In this document: positions 8,066-16,182 of the stretch, in pieces
Layout: every line of letters starts with the position of its first letter
Position numbering within the stretch: position 1 is the first letter of the stretch
Notes under the pieces: model-generated
What the model was told of the DNA's origin: nothing
Databases searched by the model: none
The model's input: only the letters and a program-made list of their open reading frames with translations
NCBI GenBank assembly: GCA_026710565.1
Contig: JAPOQV010000005.1
Span: 1-31,807, forward strand
Reading direction: 5' to 3'
Length of the DNA stretch: 31,807 nt
DNA from: Spirochaetaceae bacterium
GTDB taxonomy: Bacteria > Spirochaetota > Spirochaetia > SZUA-6 > Bin103
Made by a program: the position numbers and the translations under genes

Positions 8066-8074
8066 AAGGAGGAG
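8066..8074 (+). promoter_or_regulatory. Strong ribosome-binding site fixing a TTG start
   Basis: AAGGAGGAG lies nine bases (from AAGGAGG) before TTG 8082. It decides the start of the binding-protein gene: the open frame begins at another TTG (8037), but only the 8082 start places a signal peptide at the N-terminus. Confidence 0.75.
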
Positions 8075-8081
8075 TGGAACC

Positions 8082-9992
8082 TTGAGAAACGTCACAGCAC
8101 TGCTGGCGGCAGGACTCCTGACCCTCGTCGGAGGCCTAGCGATCGGCCAGCAATACCAGGAAGCGCCGTGGTTCGCGGAGATGGTGGCGCGCGGCGAGTT
8201 GCCGCCGGTCGCCGAACGGCTGCCGCTCGAACCGCGCCGCATCGGCCCGGACGACGAGTTCACTACCTACGAAACCGGCCGGTACTCCGACCGCTGGGTG
8301 GACGTCGTCGCCGGATCCGTCGAGGAGACGCAGGGCCTCACCGGCGAGGCGCGCGCGGGGCGCGAAGATGACGTCGGCAACATCTCGCCATGGAGCTTCA
8401 AGGGCTGGGAGGCCAACGCCGACAACACCGTCTGGACCTTCTACATGCGCGAAGGGCTCAAGTGGTCCGACGGCGTTCCCTATGACACGGAGGACATGCA
8501 GTTCTTCCTGGAGGACATCCAGCAGCGGGCCGAGTATTTCGCCGCGACCGGCTGGTCACGCCTGAACGGCATCGTCGACGGCATGCAGATCGATTACCTG
8601 GACGACTACACCTTCACCATCACGCTGCCGGAGGGCAACCGAAGCTACGACGGCGACCTGCTCGGCCAGTCGTCCGAGCGCTGGATCGGCGGCTATCCCA
8701 AGCACTACCTCGGGCAGTTCCACGAGGCGCATGCCGACGCCAGCGAGCTGGCCGCCAGGGTTTCCGCCGCCGGCGTGGAGAGCTGGTTGAACCTGCTCTA
8801 TGACCGCAAGGACCACTACGGCTCGATCAACCCGGACGTCCCGGTGCTGATGCCCTTCGTGGTCGAGAACGGCGTCCCGGCCAACCCCGCCACCTGGACC
8901 CCGAACCCGTACTTCTTCGTGGTCGACGCGGAGGACAAGCAGCTCCCGTACACGCGGGGCCGGCGCAGCCTGCTGGTGCCCGATGCCGAGGCGCGCAAGC
9001 TTCGCGCCCTGGCCGGCGAGGTCACGATGATGCCCCTGCCGCTCGACGCGATCGAGCTGGCCAAGGCGGAGGCTGACCGCGGCAGGATCCAGATGCACGT
9101 CATCAAGATCGTACGCAACGACGGCCTGTCCTCCGGCATCACCGCCTTCAACATGAGCGCCGAGGACGAGTTCAAGCGCACCCTGTTCCGCGACCGCCGC
9201 TTCCGGCTGGCCTGGTCCTACTTCGTGCCGCGCCAGAAAATCGGCGACATCGTCTACCAGGGGCAGGTGGTGCCGCTGGCCACCGGCGGCGGCATCGTCA
9301 ACGCGGAGCATCGCTGGTACACGCCGGTAATCCACGAGCATGACTGGCTGGACCGCGACCTGGACAAGGCCAACGCCCTGCTCGACGAATTGGGCCTGAC
9401 CAATCGTGACGCCGACGGCTTCCGGCTCGGCCCGGACGGCAAGGCGATCACCTTCGCCATGACCGTGCACCCGGAGGAGGCCCAATGGATCCCGACGGCC
9501 AACATCATCCTGGAAGAGCTGCACCTGATCGGTCTGAAGGGCAACGTGCGCACCGTCGACTGGGGCGGCGCGCCGCAGATCCAGAAGGAAGGCTCCTGGG
9601 AGATCTGGGTGGCGCAGTCGTGCGACGTGCAGATCCACCGCTGGCCGGAGTCGATGCAGTGCGCGGCGCCGACCCACGAAGGGGGCTCGTTCCCCGGACA
9701 GCAGCCGACCTGGGCGATCGGCTGGCACGACTGGCTGGCCTCCGACGGCGCCAAGGGCGAGGAGCCGCCCGACCGCATCAAGGAGAACTACGCGATCTGG
9801 CAGGGTCTCAAGAGCGCCACCGGCGACGAGCTGGCGGCGCTGTACCGGGCGTGGCAGGAGAACGGCGCCTACGACCTGTGGGTGGTCGGCCACCACGCGT
9901 GGCCGCCCGAGCTGTGGATCCTGCAGCCCGGAGCGCACGGCATCAATCCGGCCACCGGCGACCGTCCCTGGCTGGGCATGTGGTTCGAATAG
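8082..9992 (+). CDS. ABC transporter substrate-binding protein, family 5 (oligopeptide/DppA-like)
   Basis: A 636-residue exported protein. With the TTG start at 8082 it opens with a signal peptide (MRNVTALLAAGLLTLVGGLAIG) and no lipobox Cys. WTFYMREGLKWSDGVPYDTEDMQF is the typical SBP_bac_5 strand-loop (R-x-G-x-K-W-SDG-x-P), followed by ITLPEGNR, FNMSAEDE with RLAWSYFVPRQKIGDIVYQGQ, and the C-terminal lobe. The GRYSDRW opening matches the large subgroup found with YejE-like permeases. It captures a peptide or another polar solute and delivers it to the two permeases encoded next. A perfect hairpin lies between this gene and the permeases and could keep binding-protein mRNA more abundant than permease mRNA. 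Confidence 0.88.
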   Translation: MRNVTALLAAGLLTLVGGLAIGQQYQEAPWFAEMVARGELPPVAERLPLEPRRIGPDDEFTTYETGRYSDRWVDVVAGSVEETQGLTGEARAGREDDVGNISPWSFKGWEANADNTVWTFYMREGLKWSDGVPYDTEDMQFFLEDIQQRAEYFAATGWSRLNGIVDGMQIDYLDDYTFTITLPEGNRSYDGDLLGQSSERWIGGYPKHYLGQFHEAHADASELAARVSAAGVESWLNLLYDRKDHYGSINPDVPVLMPFVVENGVPANPATWTPNPYFFVVDAEDKQLPYTRGRRSLLVPDAEARKLRALAGEVTMMPLPLDAIELAKAEADRGRIQMHVIKIVRNDGLSSGITAFNMSAEDEFKRTLFRDRRFRLAWSYFVPRQKIGDIVYQGQVVPLATGGGIVNAEHRWYTPVIHEHDWLDRDLDKANALLDELGLTNRDADGFRLGPDGKAITFAMTVHPEEAQWIPTANIILEELHLIGLKGNVRTVDWGGAPQIQKEGSWEIWVAQSCDVQIHRWPESMQCAAPTHEGGSFPGQQPTWAIGWHDWLASDGAKGEEPPDRIKENYAIWQGLKSATGDELAALYRAWQENGAYDLWVVGHHAWPPELWILQPGAHGINPATGDRPWLGMWFE

Positions 9993-10015
9993 AGGACTCC
10001 GCTTGACGCGACCCG

Positions 10016-10046
10016 GAGAAGACCCGCCCCCAGGGCGGGTCTTCTC
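10016..10046 (+). terminator. Strong hairpin between binding protein and permeases (partial terminator or mRNA stabiliser)
   Basis: A perfect 14-bp stem, GAGAAGACCCGCCC (10016-10029) and GGGCGGGTCTTCTC (10033-10046), with a CCA loop. It sits 24 bp after the binding-protein stop and about 50 bp before the DppC-like start. Only a weak pyrimidine/T stretch (GTCTCTGCAG) follows, so full termination is doubtful; attenuation or 3'-end protection is more likely. Confidence 0.75.
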
Positions 10047-10096
10047 GTCTCTGCAGCTTTCAAGGCGAGGACTCAGCGGCCCGGACGGGCCGTCCC

Positions 10097-11236
10097 ATGG
10101 CTGACGATCGACCGGTAGAGGGCGCCCGCCAGCGGGAACAGGACTACTACACCGCCACCCAGTGGCGGCTGATATGGCTGAAGTTCCGCAGCCACCGGTG
10201 GGCGGTCTGGGGGATGCTGGTCATCGGCTGGTTCTACTTCGTCGCCATCTTCGCCGGCTTCTTCGCCCTGAACGACCCGGTCGATCGCCGTCCCGACATG
10301 CAGTACCTGCCGCCCGAGTTGGGCGGCAAGCTGGGCGCGTTCCGGCTGTTCGACACGGAGGGTCGGTTCCGGCCGGTCGTCTACCGCGTGACCAGCAAGC
10401 TCAACTTCCAGACCTTCGAGCGCGATTTCTTCCCGGTGCCGGAGAGCGAGGCGCCGCTGCTGCTGTTCGCGCGGGGCGACCCGTACAAGCTGCTGTTCCT
10501 GATCGAGACCGACATTCACCTGCTCGGCACCGGCAGCGACGAAACGCGCTGGTTTCCGCTCGGCACCGACGGCTCGGGACGCTGCCTGTACTCGCGCATG
10601 GTGCACGGCGCCACGCTGTCGCTGTCGATCGGCATCCTGGCACTGATCATCACCTGGGTGCTGGGCATCGCCATCGGCGGCGTCTCCGGCTACTTTGGCG
10701 GGGCGGTCGACACGGTGATTCAGCGCATCATCGAGGTGCTGCTGGCATTTCCTACCATCCCGCTGTGGATGGCTTTGTCCGCTTCCCTGCCGCTGCACTG
10801 GTCCATCGTCCAGGTCTACTTCGCGATCACGCTGATCGTCTCGATCCTCGGCTGGACCGGCCTGGCGCGCCTGGTCCGCAGCCGCTTCCTGGCGCTGCGC
10901 GAGGAGGAGTTCACCCTGGCCGCCAAGCTGGACGGCGCCCCGACGCGCCGGCTGCTGTTCCGGCACATGCTGCCGTCCTTCTACAGCCACCTGATCGTGG
11001 AGGGCTCGAACCGCATCCCCGGCATGATCCTGGGGGAGACGGCGCTCAGCTTCCTGGGCCTGGGCCTGCGCGAGCCCGCAATAAGCTGGGGGGTGCTCCT
11101 GCAGGGGGCTCAGAACGTGCAGTCGATCGGCACCCGCCCGTGGCTGCTGCTGCCGGTGCTCCTGGTGATCGTGATCGTGGTGGCCTTCCAGTTCCTGGGC
11201 GACGGCCTGAGGGACGCCGCCGACCCCTACCGGTAG
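10097..11236 (+). CDS. ABC transporter permease, DppC/YejE-like
   Basis: A 379-residue inner-membrane permease. One N-terminal membrane segment (WGMLVIGWFYFVAIFAGFF) is followed by a long extracytoplasmic stretch of about 110 residues containing IETDIHLLGTG and FPLGTDGSGRCLYSRM, then five further membrane helices. The EAA coupling motif is seen in EFTLAAKLDGAPTRRLLFRHMLPS, and ALSFLGLGL is typical of DppC. The usual 'LGTDxxGRD' here reads LGTDGSGRC. It pairs with the DppB-like permease, which starts ten bases after its stop. The start ATG lies just beyond a small hairpin (10077-10092), with a ribosome-site-like GGCGAGGA further upstream, so translation may be modest. Confidence 0.9.
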   Translation: MADDRPVEGARQREQDYYTATQWRLIWLKFRSHRWAVWGMLVIGWFYFVAIFAGFFALNDPVDRRPDMQYLPPELGGKLGAFRLFDTEGRFRPVVYRVTSKLNFQTFERDFFPVPESEAPLLLFARGDPYKLLFLIETDIHLLGTGSDETRWFPLGTDGSGRCLYSRMVHGATLSLSIGILALIITWVLGIAIGGVSGYFGGAVDTVIQRIIEVLLAFPTIPLWMALSASLPLHWSIVQVYFAITLIVSILGWTGLARLVRSRFLALREEEFTLAAKLDGAPTRRLLFRHMLPSFYSHLIVEGSNRIPGMILGETALSFLGLGLREPAISWGVLLQGAQNVQSIGTRPWLLLPVLLVIVIVVAFQFLGDGLRDAADPYR

Positions 11237-11245
11237 CAGGCCGAC

Positions 11246-12244
11246 ATGCTCTCCTTCATCGCGCGGCGCCTGCTGATCATGATCCCGACCCTGTGGCTGG
11301 TGTCGGTCGTGTCGTTCATCATCATCGAGCTGCCGCCGGGTGACATCGCCACCACCATCGTCGGCCGCATGCAGGCGGCCGGAGAGGAGCTGTCCGGCGA
11401 CGAGATCAGGGCGATGACCGAGAACCTGCGCGTGTCCTACGGATACGGAGAGCCGCTGCCGGTCCGCTACGGGCGCTGGATCAGCCGTTTCGTCCGCGGC
11501 GACTTCGGCTTCTCCCTCACCTACCGCAAGCCGGTGCGCCAACTCATAGACGACCGCATCCCCATCACGGCGCTGATCTCGGTGCTGACCATTCTGTTGG
11601 CCTCGAGCCTCTCCTGGCCGGTGGGCGTGGGCGCGGCGATCCGGCAGTACTCGCTGTTCGACAACCTGTTCAGCTTCGTCGCCTTCTTCCTGATGGCGGT
11701 GCCCAACTTCCTGTTCGCGCTCGTCCTGATCTTCCTCGCGTTCCGGTGGTTCGCGTTCGTGCCCGGTGGGCTGTTCTCCATGGAATACCTGGATCAGCCG
11801 TTCAGCTTCGCCAAGTTCCTGGACTTCCTGGCGCACATCTGGGTGCCGCTGGTGGTGCTGGGCGCCGAGGCGCTGGGAGGCGAGATCAGGGTGATCCGCG
11901 CCAACGTGCTGGACCAGCTCCGCATGCCGTTCGTGACCACCGCCCGCGCCAAGGGCGTCCCGGAGACGCGCCTGCTGGTCAAGTATCCGATCCGCATGGC
12001 AGCCAACCCGTGGATCGCCGGCATAAGCTGGCGGCTGCCGGCGGTCTTCTCGGGCGAGGTCCTGGTGGCGCAGGTGGTGGGCATCCCGACCATCGGTCCG
12101 CTGATGCTGGAAGGGCTGCTCAAGCAGGACATGTTCCTGGCCGGCTCGGTGGTGATGATCCTGGCCGCCCTGACGGTGGTCGGTACCCTGATCTCCGACC
12201 TGCTGCTGGCCATGCTGGACCCACGCATTCGATTCCAGCGGTGA
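11246..12244 (+). CDS. ABC transporter permease, DppB-like
   Basis: A 332-residue permease with the DppB layout: N-terminal membrane helix after MLSFIARRLLIMIP, a periplasmic domain (PVRYGRWISRFVRGDFGFSLTYRKPV), then membrane helices and the EAA loop in FVTTARAKGVPETRLLVKYPIRMAANPW. It forms the translocation pore with the preceding DppC-like subunit. The order C then B is the reverse of the common opp/dpp order. No ATP-binding subunit gene follows: the stop codon overlaps the GTG of an FG-GAP gene instead. The importer must therefore borrow ATPases encoded elsewhere. Confidence 0.9.
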   Translation: MLSFIARRLLIMIPTLWLVSVVSFIIIELPPGDIATTIVGRMQAAGEELSGDEIRAMTENLRVSYGYGEPLPVRYGRWISRFVRGDFGFSLTYRKPVRQLIDDRIPITALISVLTILLASSLSWPVGVGAAIRQYSLFDNLFSFVAFFLMAVPNFLFALVLIFLAFRWFAFVPGGLFSMEYLDQPFSFAKFLDFLAHIWVPLVVLGAEALGGEIRVIRANVLDQLRMPFVTTARAKGVPETRLLVKYPIRMAANPWIAGISWRLPAVFSGEVLVAQVVGIPTIGPLMLEGLLKQDMFLAGSVVMILAALTVVGTLISDLLLAMLDPRIRFQR

Positions 12245-13929
12245 GGCGGCGCGCGACCGGGGCGGCGCTGGCGCTGCTGCTGGTCACCACGTCCGCCACC
12301 GGCGAGCCGCCCCCCTTCGCGACCTGTCCGAGAGACCGGAGCCTGTGCCCGGAGGCCACCGGACTGATTCATCTGCACGCGCCGCTGTCCTGGAGCCGCA
12401 CGGCCATGTCCGGCGGCGGCGCCGTCCTCGACTTCGACGGAGACGGTGACCAGGACCTGTTCATGGTCACCAGCGGCGGCGCCCCCGACCGGCTGTACCG
12501 CAACGACGGGGACGGCACCTTCACCGACGTGGCCAGGGCCGCGGGCGTGGCGCGCGTACATCGCGGCCAGGGCGCGGCGGCCGCCGACGTCGACGGAGAC
12601 GGCGATCCCGACCTGTTCGTGACCAGCCGCGGGCCGGCGGGTGAGCCGCGGCCCGGATTCCACCTGCTGTACCGCAACGACGGCCCGACCGGTAGAGGGG
12701 GAGTGGTCCGCTTCACGGAGATCGGCCGCCCGGCCGGCGTCGCCGTCACCTCGGCCGGAGTCGAGTCGGGCATGGGCGGTTCGTTCGGCGACTACGACCT
12801 GGACGGCGACCTGGACCTGTTCGTGGCCGCCTGGTCGGGCGAGGTGGACGGCAACACGCTGTTCCGCAACGACGGCGTCGTCGACGGCGTGCCGCGCTTC
12901 ACCGACGTGACGCATGCTGCGGGCGTCGCCGGCCCGGGGGTGCGCGCGTTCACGCCGATCTTCGTGGACGCGAACGGCGACCGTTACCCGGAGCTGCTGC
13001 TGGCCGCCGACTTCGGCACCAGCCGCTACTACGTGAACCGCGGCGACGGCACCTTCGTGGAGCGGACCGCGCCGCCCGGCGCCGGACTGGACGAGAACGG
13101 AATGGGCGCCACCGCCGGCGACTTCGACGGCGACGGCAGCCTGGACTGGTACGTCACCTCCATCCACACGGCGCACCCGCCGGCCAAGTCGGGCGGGACC
13201 GGGAACAAGCTCTACCTCAACCGGGGCGACGGCTCGTTCGCGGAGATCGCCACCGACGCCAAGGTCAAGCGCGGCGGCTGGGGCTGGGGGGCGGTCGCGA
13301 TCGACCATGACCTGGACGGCCGGCTGGACATCGCCGCCACCGGCGGCTGGAACGAGGCGAACGGTGAGGGCTTTCCGGAGTGGGCGGACCAGCGCAGCGT
13401 GCTGTTCGGGAACATGGAGCGACGGCTCGATCCCGACCTGCCGCTGTTCGCCGACCGCACCGGGCCGGCCGGCTTCGCGCACCGCGGCCAGGGCCGCGGC
13501 ATGGTGCACGTGGACTATGACGACGACGGCGACCAGGACATCGTCATCTTCAACAACGAGGGCCGGCCGGCGCTGCTGCGCAACGACGCCATTCACCCCG
13601 GCCATCCGGCCGCCGGCGGCTGGCTCCGCGTGTTCCTGGACACCACGGGCGATCCCGCCGTGGCGCCGGACGGCTTCGGGGCACGGGTCGTCGTCACCAG
13701 CGGAGATGTCGAGCAGGTGCGTGCCATGTTCGGCGGCGCCGGCTACCTGACCAGCTCGGAGCGCTCCGCGCACTTCGGCCTGGGCGCCGGCCACGCCGCC
13801 GGTGCTCCCGTCGACGAGCTCCGCGTCGAGTGGCCGGACGGCCTGGTGTCGCGGTTCCCGCAGGTCCCGTCCGGCGCCACCTACACGGTACAGCGTACCG
13901 CTGCGCAGATCCGGTTGCTCCGGCGCTGA
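12241..13929 (+). CDS. FG-GAP/VCBS repeat protein with ASPIC/UnbV C-terminal domain
   Basis: A 562-residue exported protein. The GTG at 12241 overlaps the previous stop (GTGA) and gives a signal peptide (MRRRATGAALALLLVTTSATG). Seven calcium-loop-like D-x-D/N-G-D motifs follow (DFDGDGDQD near 64, DVDGDGDPD, DYDLDGDLD, DANGDRYPE, DFDGDGSLD, DHDLDGRLD, DYDDDGDQD near 425), fitting a seven-bladed integrin-like propeller with LYRNDGDGTF-type strands. The C-terminus (GARVVVTSG, RSAHFGLG, DELRVEWPDGLVSRF) is the ASPIC/UnbV domain. Such proteins are secreted or surface bound and are thought to bind ligands or other proteins; the activity is unknown. Translational coupling to an importer permease suggests a partnership with that transporter. 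Confidence 0.88.
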   Translation: MRRRATGAALALLLVTTSATGEPPPFATCPRDRSLCPEATGLIHLHAPLSWSRTAMSGGGAVLDFDGDGDQDLFMVTSGGAPDRLYRNDGDGTFTDVARAAGVARVHRGQGAAAADVDGDGDPDLFVTSRGPAGEPRPGFHLLYRNDGPTGRGGVVRFTEIGRPAGVAVTSAGVESGMGGSFGDYDLDGDLDLFVAAWSGEVDGNTLFRNDGVVDGVPRFTDVTHAAGVAGPGVRAFTPIFVDANGDRYPELLLAADFGTSRYYVNRGDGTFVERTAPPGAGLDENGMGATAGDFDGDGSLDWYVTSIHTAHPPAKSGGTGNKLYLNRGDGSFAEIATDAKVKRGGWGWGAVAIDHDLDGRLDIAATGGWNEANGEGFPEWADQRSVLFGNMERRLDPDLPLFADRTGPAGFAHRGQGRGMVHVDYDDDGDQDIVIFNNEGRPALLRNDAIHPGHPAAGGWLRVFLDTTGDPAVAPDGFGARVVVTSGDVEQVRAMFGGAGYLTSSERSAHFGLGAGHAAGAPVDELRVEWPDGLVSRFPQVPSGATYTVQRTAAQIRLLRR

Positions 13930-14040
13930 ATCCGGACGGTCCGGCATGTCCCTTGCCATCGGGACACCTCCCCCGGTTAACTCTGATGCCAACGTGATCC
14001 CCGATTTCACCGCCGACCGAATCGGCCCCGCCAACCAGCC

Positions 14041-15129
14041 GTGACGACCTACCGGGCGGCCGTCATCGGATGCGGGCGAATGGGTGGATTCATCGACAGT
14101 GAAGTCGCCGGGACTCCCGGATTCGTGCCTCCGTATTCCCACGGTGGCGGTTTTCTGGCGTGCGACCGGACCGATCTGGTAGCGTGCTCGGACTTCCGTC
14201 GTGACCTCATGGAAGCGTTCGGGACCAGGTATTCGGTGGATCGGAAGCGACAGTACACCGACTACAAGGAGATGATCGCCCGAGAAGAGCTCGACATGGT
14301 AAGTGTCGCCACCCACGTCGAGCACCACGCCGACATCGTGATCCACGCCGCCGAGAACGGGGTGAAGGCGATCTATTGCGAGAAAGGCATGGCCGCTTCC
14401 CTGGGCGAAGCCAACGCCATGGCTCGTGCCTGCCGGCTCAACGGTGTGGTGTTCAACTTGGGCGCGCAGCGTCGCTTCCACCCCGGCTTCTGGAGGATGC
14501 GGGAGATCATCGGCGGCGGCGAGCTGGGGGCTCTCCAGAACCTGGTGATGACCTACGCTTCCGGCTTGTTCGACCACGGCTGCCATACGATAGACTTGGC
14601 CCAATATCTGAACGGCGACGCGCCGGCGCTGTGGGTTCAGGGCAGCGATCAGCGGTCGGTGCCGCCTCGCGAGGGCGACGTCTATCGGGAGGACCCCGGC
14701 GGTAGCGGTATCGTTTTCTTCGCAAACGGCGTCACCCTCTATCTGTTGAACACCAACGGCTACGAGTATCAGGCCCACTGCGAAGGCGGCATGATGGGTA
14801 CCTACAACGACACGGGAGCTTGGGTCATGCGTACAGGCAAGGCTCGCGACCGGCAGCCCCGGCAGTTTCCCTCGTCGCCGCGCCAGAGCCCCACGTCGAA
14901 CCTGATACTCGACCTCGTGCGAGCGCTCGACAGCGGCGATCCGCCCCTCGGCGGGGTGGAGACGGCGCGTCACGGCGTCGAGATCGCGGTGGCGATCCTG
15001 GAGTCACATCTCCACGGGGGCAAACGGATCGAGCTGCCCCTCGAGGACAGCTCCGTGCGCCTGCATCGAATCAGCCGGGATGCCTGGCAGAGTGGGCACC
15101 GGTGGCGCGAGCCAAAGCTCGCTGAATAG
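14041..15129 (+). CDS. Gfo/Idh/MocA-type NAD(P)-dependent oxidoreductase
   Basis: A 362-residue oxidoreductase with an N-terminal Rossmann domain (VIGCGRMGGF, G-x-G-x-x-G type), a VATHVEHH strand, and the active-site lysine in YCEKGMA, where the usual Pro of EKP is Gly. The C-terminal alpha/beta domain includes RRFHPGFW and the DHGCHTIDL His motif. Members reduce or oxidise sugars, inositols and related polyols with NAD(P). The start is GTG at 14041. The last 20 residues (AWQSGHRWREPKLAE) are an unremarkable tail. It is separated by 111 bp from the FG-GAP gene and by 45 bp from a truncated relative. The substrate is unknown. Confidence 0.88.
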   Translation: MTTYRAAVIGCGRMGGFIDSEVAGTPGFVPPYSHGGGFLACDRTDLVACSDFRRDLMEAFGTRYSVDRKRQYTDYKEMIAREELDMVSVATHVEHHADIVIHAAENGVKAIYCEKGMAASLGEANAMARACRLNGVVFNLGAQRRFHPGFWRMREIIGGGELGALQNLVMTYASGLFDHGCHTIDLAQYLNGDAPALWVQGSDQRSVPPREGDVYREDPGGSGIVFFANGVTLYLLNTNGYEYQAHCEGGMMGTYNDTGAWVMRTGKARDRQPRQFPSSPRQSPTSNLILDLVRALDSGDPPLGGVETARHGVEIAVAILESHLHGGKRIELPLEDSSVRLHRISRDAWQSGHRWREPKLAE

Positions 15130-15174
15130 CGCTTCCCTGCCAGACTCGCGGACGGGCGGTTTCGAGAACGATCG

Positions 15175-15981
15175 ATGGATCGCGACAGGATCGTGAGAAC
15201 CGCGATCGTCGGACTTCGCCACGATCACGTCGGCAGCTTTGGCCTACAGAATCCGGGGTACCTCCACACCCTGCAGCCGCACCGCTTCAACCCGGTTGCC
15301 CGCGACCTGAGGCGGCTCATCGAGCGGGGAGTCCTGGGAAGGCCGCTCGATCTGGAAGTCCGTCTGATCACCGGACAGGTACGGTCCGGGGTCCGCGACC
15401 CGTCGAGTTTCCTGTATAGCAGAGAAGCTGAAGGTGGCGGCGTGCTGCACATGCTGGGCGGGCACTACATCGATGTGATGCGCTTCCTCATGGGAGACGA
15501 GGTGAAGGCCGTGCAGGCGATGGTGGGACGACCGGTCGGGCACATCGAAGAGCCCCTCGAAGACGTGATAACCGCCGCGCTCGAGTTTCACAACGGCGCG
15601 ATGGGCACCATCCACGCGGGCTACCTGCAGAGCACGACCCGACCCTATGACAGCAGCATGGTGTTTCGCGGACTGGACGGTGAGGCCACCTGGACACCCA
15701 TAGGCTCACCCCGACTGGAGGTCAGGAGTTCCTCTGCAGAATGGAGCGACGCTCCAGACAGGACGTTCGAGTACGCGCTGGCCCCCAGCCCACCGGGATA
15801 TACCCGCGGCGGCCTGTGGATGTTCAACTGGATCCAGGACTTCATTCGCGGTGTGCAAATCGGAACGGAGCCGCAGATCACGGTCGAGGACGCCCTGCGC
15901 GTGCTGCAGGTCATCGATGCCTGCTATGCGTCCGCGCGAACCGGACAGCGCGTGGAAGTGCCCCGAGACCTGCCGGCGTGA
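15175..15981 (+). pseudogene. Gfo/Idh-type oxidoreductase lacking most of the Rossmann domain (in-frame internal deletion)
   Basis: The 268-residue frame opens like a normal family member (TAIVGLRHDHVGSFG, the first Rossmann strand and turn). By residue 22 or so it jumps to LQNPGYLHTLQPHRFNPVARDLRRLIERGVLGRP, which in relatives lies well over 100 residues further on, after the EKP lysine. The C-terminal domain is otherwise complete, with GGGVLHMLGGHYIDVMRFLMGD, LEFHNGAMGTIHAGY and WIQDFIRGV. The NAD(P)-binding core and catalytic Lys are absent, so it cannot work as a dehydrogenase. The frame is still open, so either the deletion is recent or a non-enzymatic fragment is kept. No good ribosome site precedes the ATG. 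Confidence 0.72.
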
Positions 15982-15989
15982 ACACCAGG

Positions 15990-16117
15990 AACGAGGCGAA
16001 CGGCGCCGGCGAGTTGGAGTGGCGGACGGCCTGGTCTCCCGCTTCGCGGCCGTTCCGTCCGGCGCCACCTACACGGTGAGCCGCACTCCCGAGCAGATCG
16101 TCCTGATCCGTCGGTGA
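15990..16117 (+). pseudogene. Remnant of a second FG-GAP/ASPIC-UnbV gene
   Basis: Bases 15990-16003 (AACGAGGCGAACGG) are identical to 13351-13364 in the middle of the FG-GAP gene. Bases 16014-16117 align over about 105 positions with its last 105 bases (13825-13929), minus one C, which shifts the frame. The shared peptide is DGLVSRF, VPSGATYTV, R-T-x-x-QI, L-x-RR-stop. The two pieces meet at GAGTGG (16017-16022), a hexamer that occurs at both corresponding places in the intact gene (13378-13383 and 13828-13833). This is what a microhomology deletion in a paralogue would leave. No function is expected. Confidence 0.8.
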
Positions 16118-16182
16118 GCCCGAGCTACGTCGGTTTCGTGGAGCACGAGACTCCAGTACGCTGCGATGAAGGGAGAATACAG

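Noticed and set aside
10077..10092. CGGCCC-GGAC-GGGCCG hairpin just before the DppC-like start
   Set aside because: Six-base GC palindromes are expected by chance at this GC content; kept only as a remark in the gene entry.
11794..14973. A 1059-codon open frame on the minus strand across the permease, FG-GAP and Gfo/Idh genes
   Set aside because: Its translation is low-complexity (Val, Ala, His, Gly, Arg rich) without family motifs, while the plus-strand frames carry clear domains. In GC-rich DNA such antisense frames stay open by codon bias.
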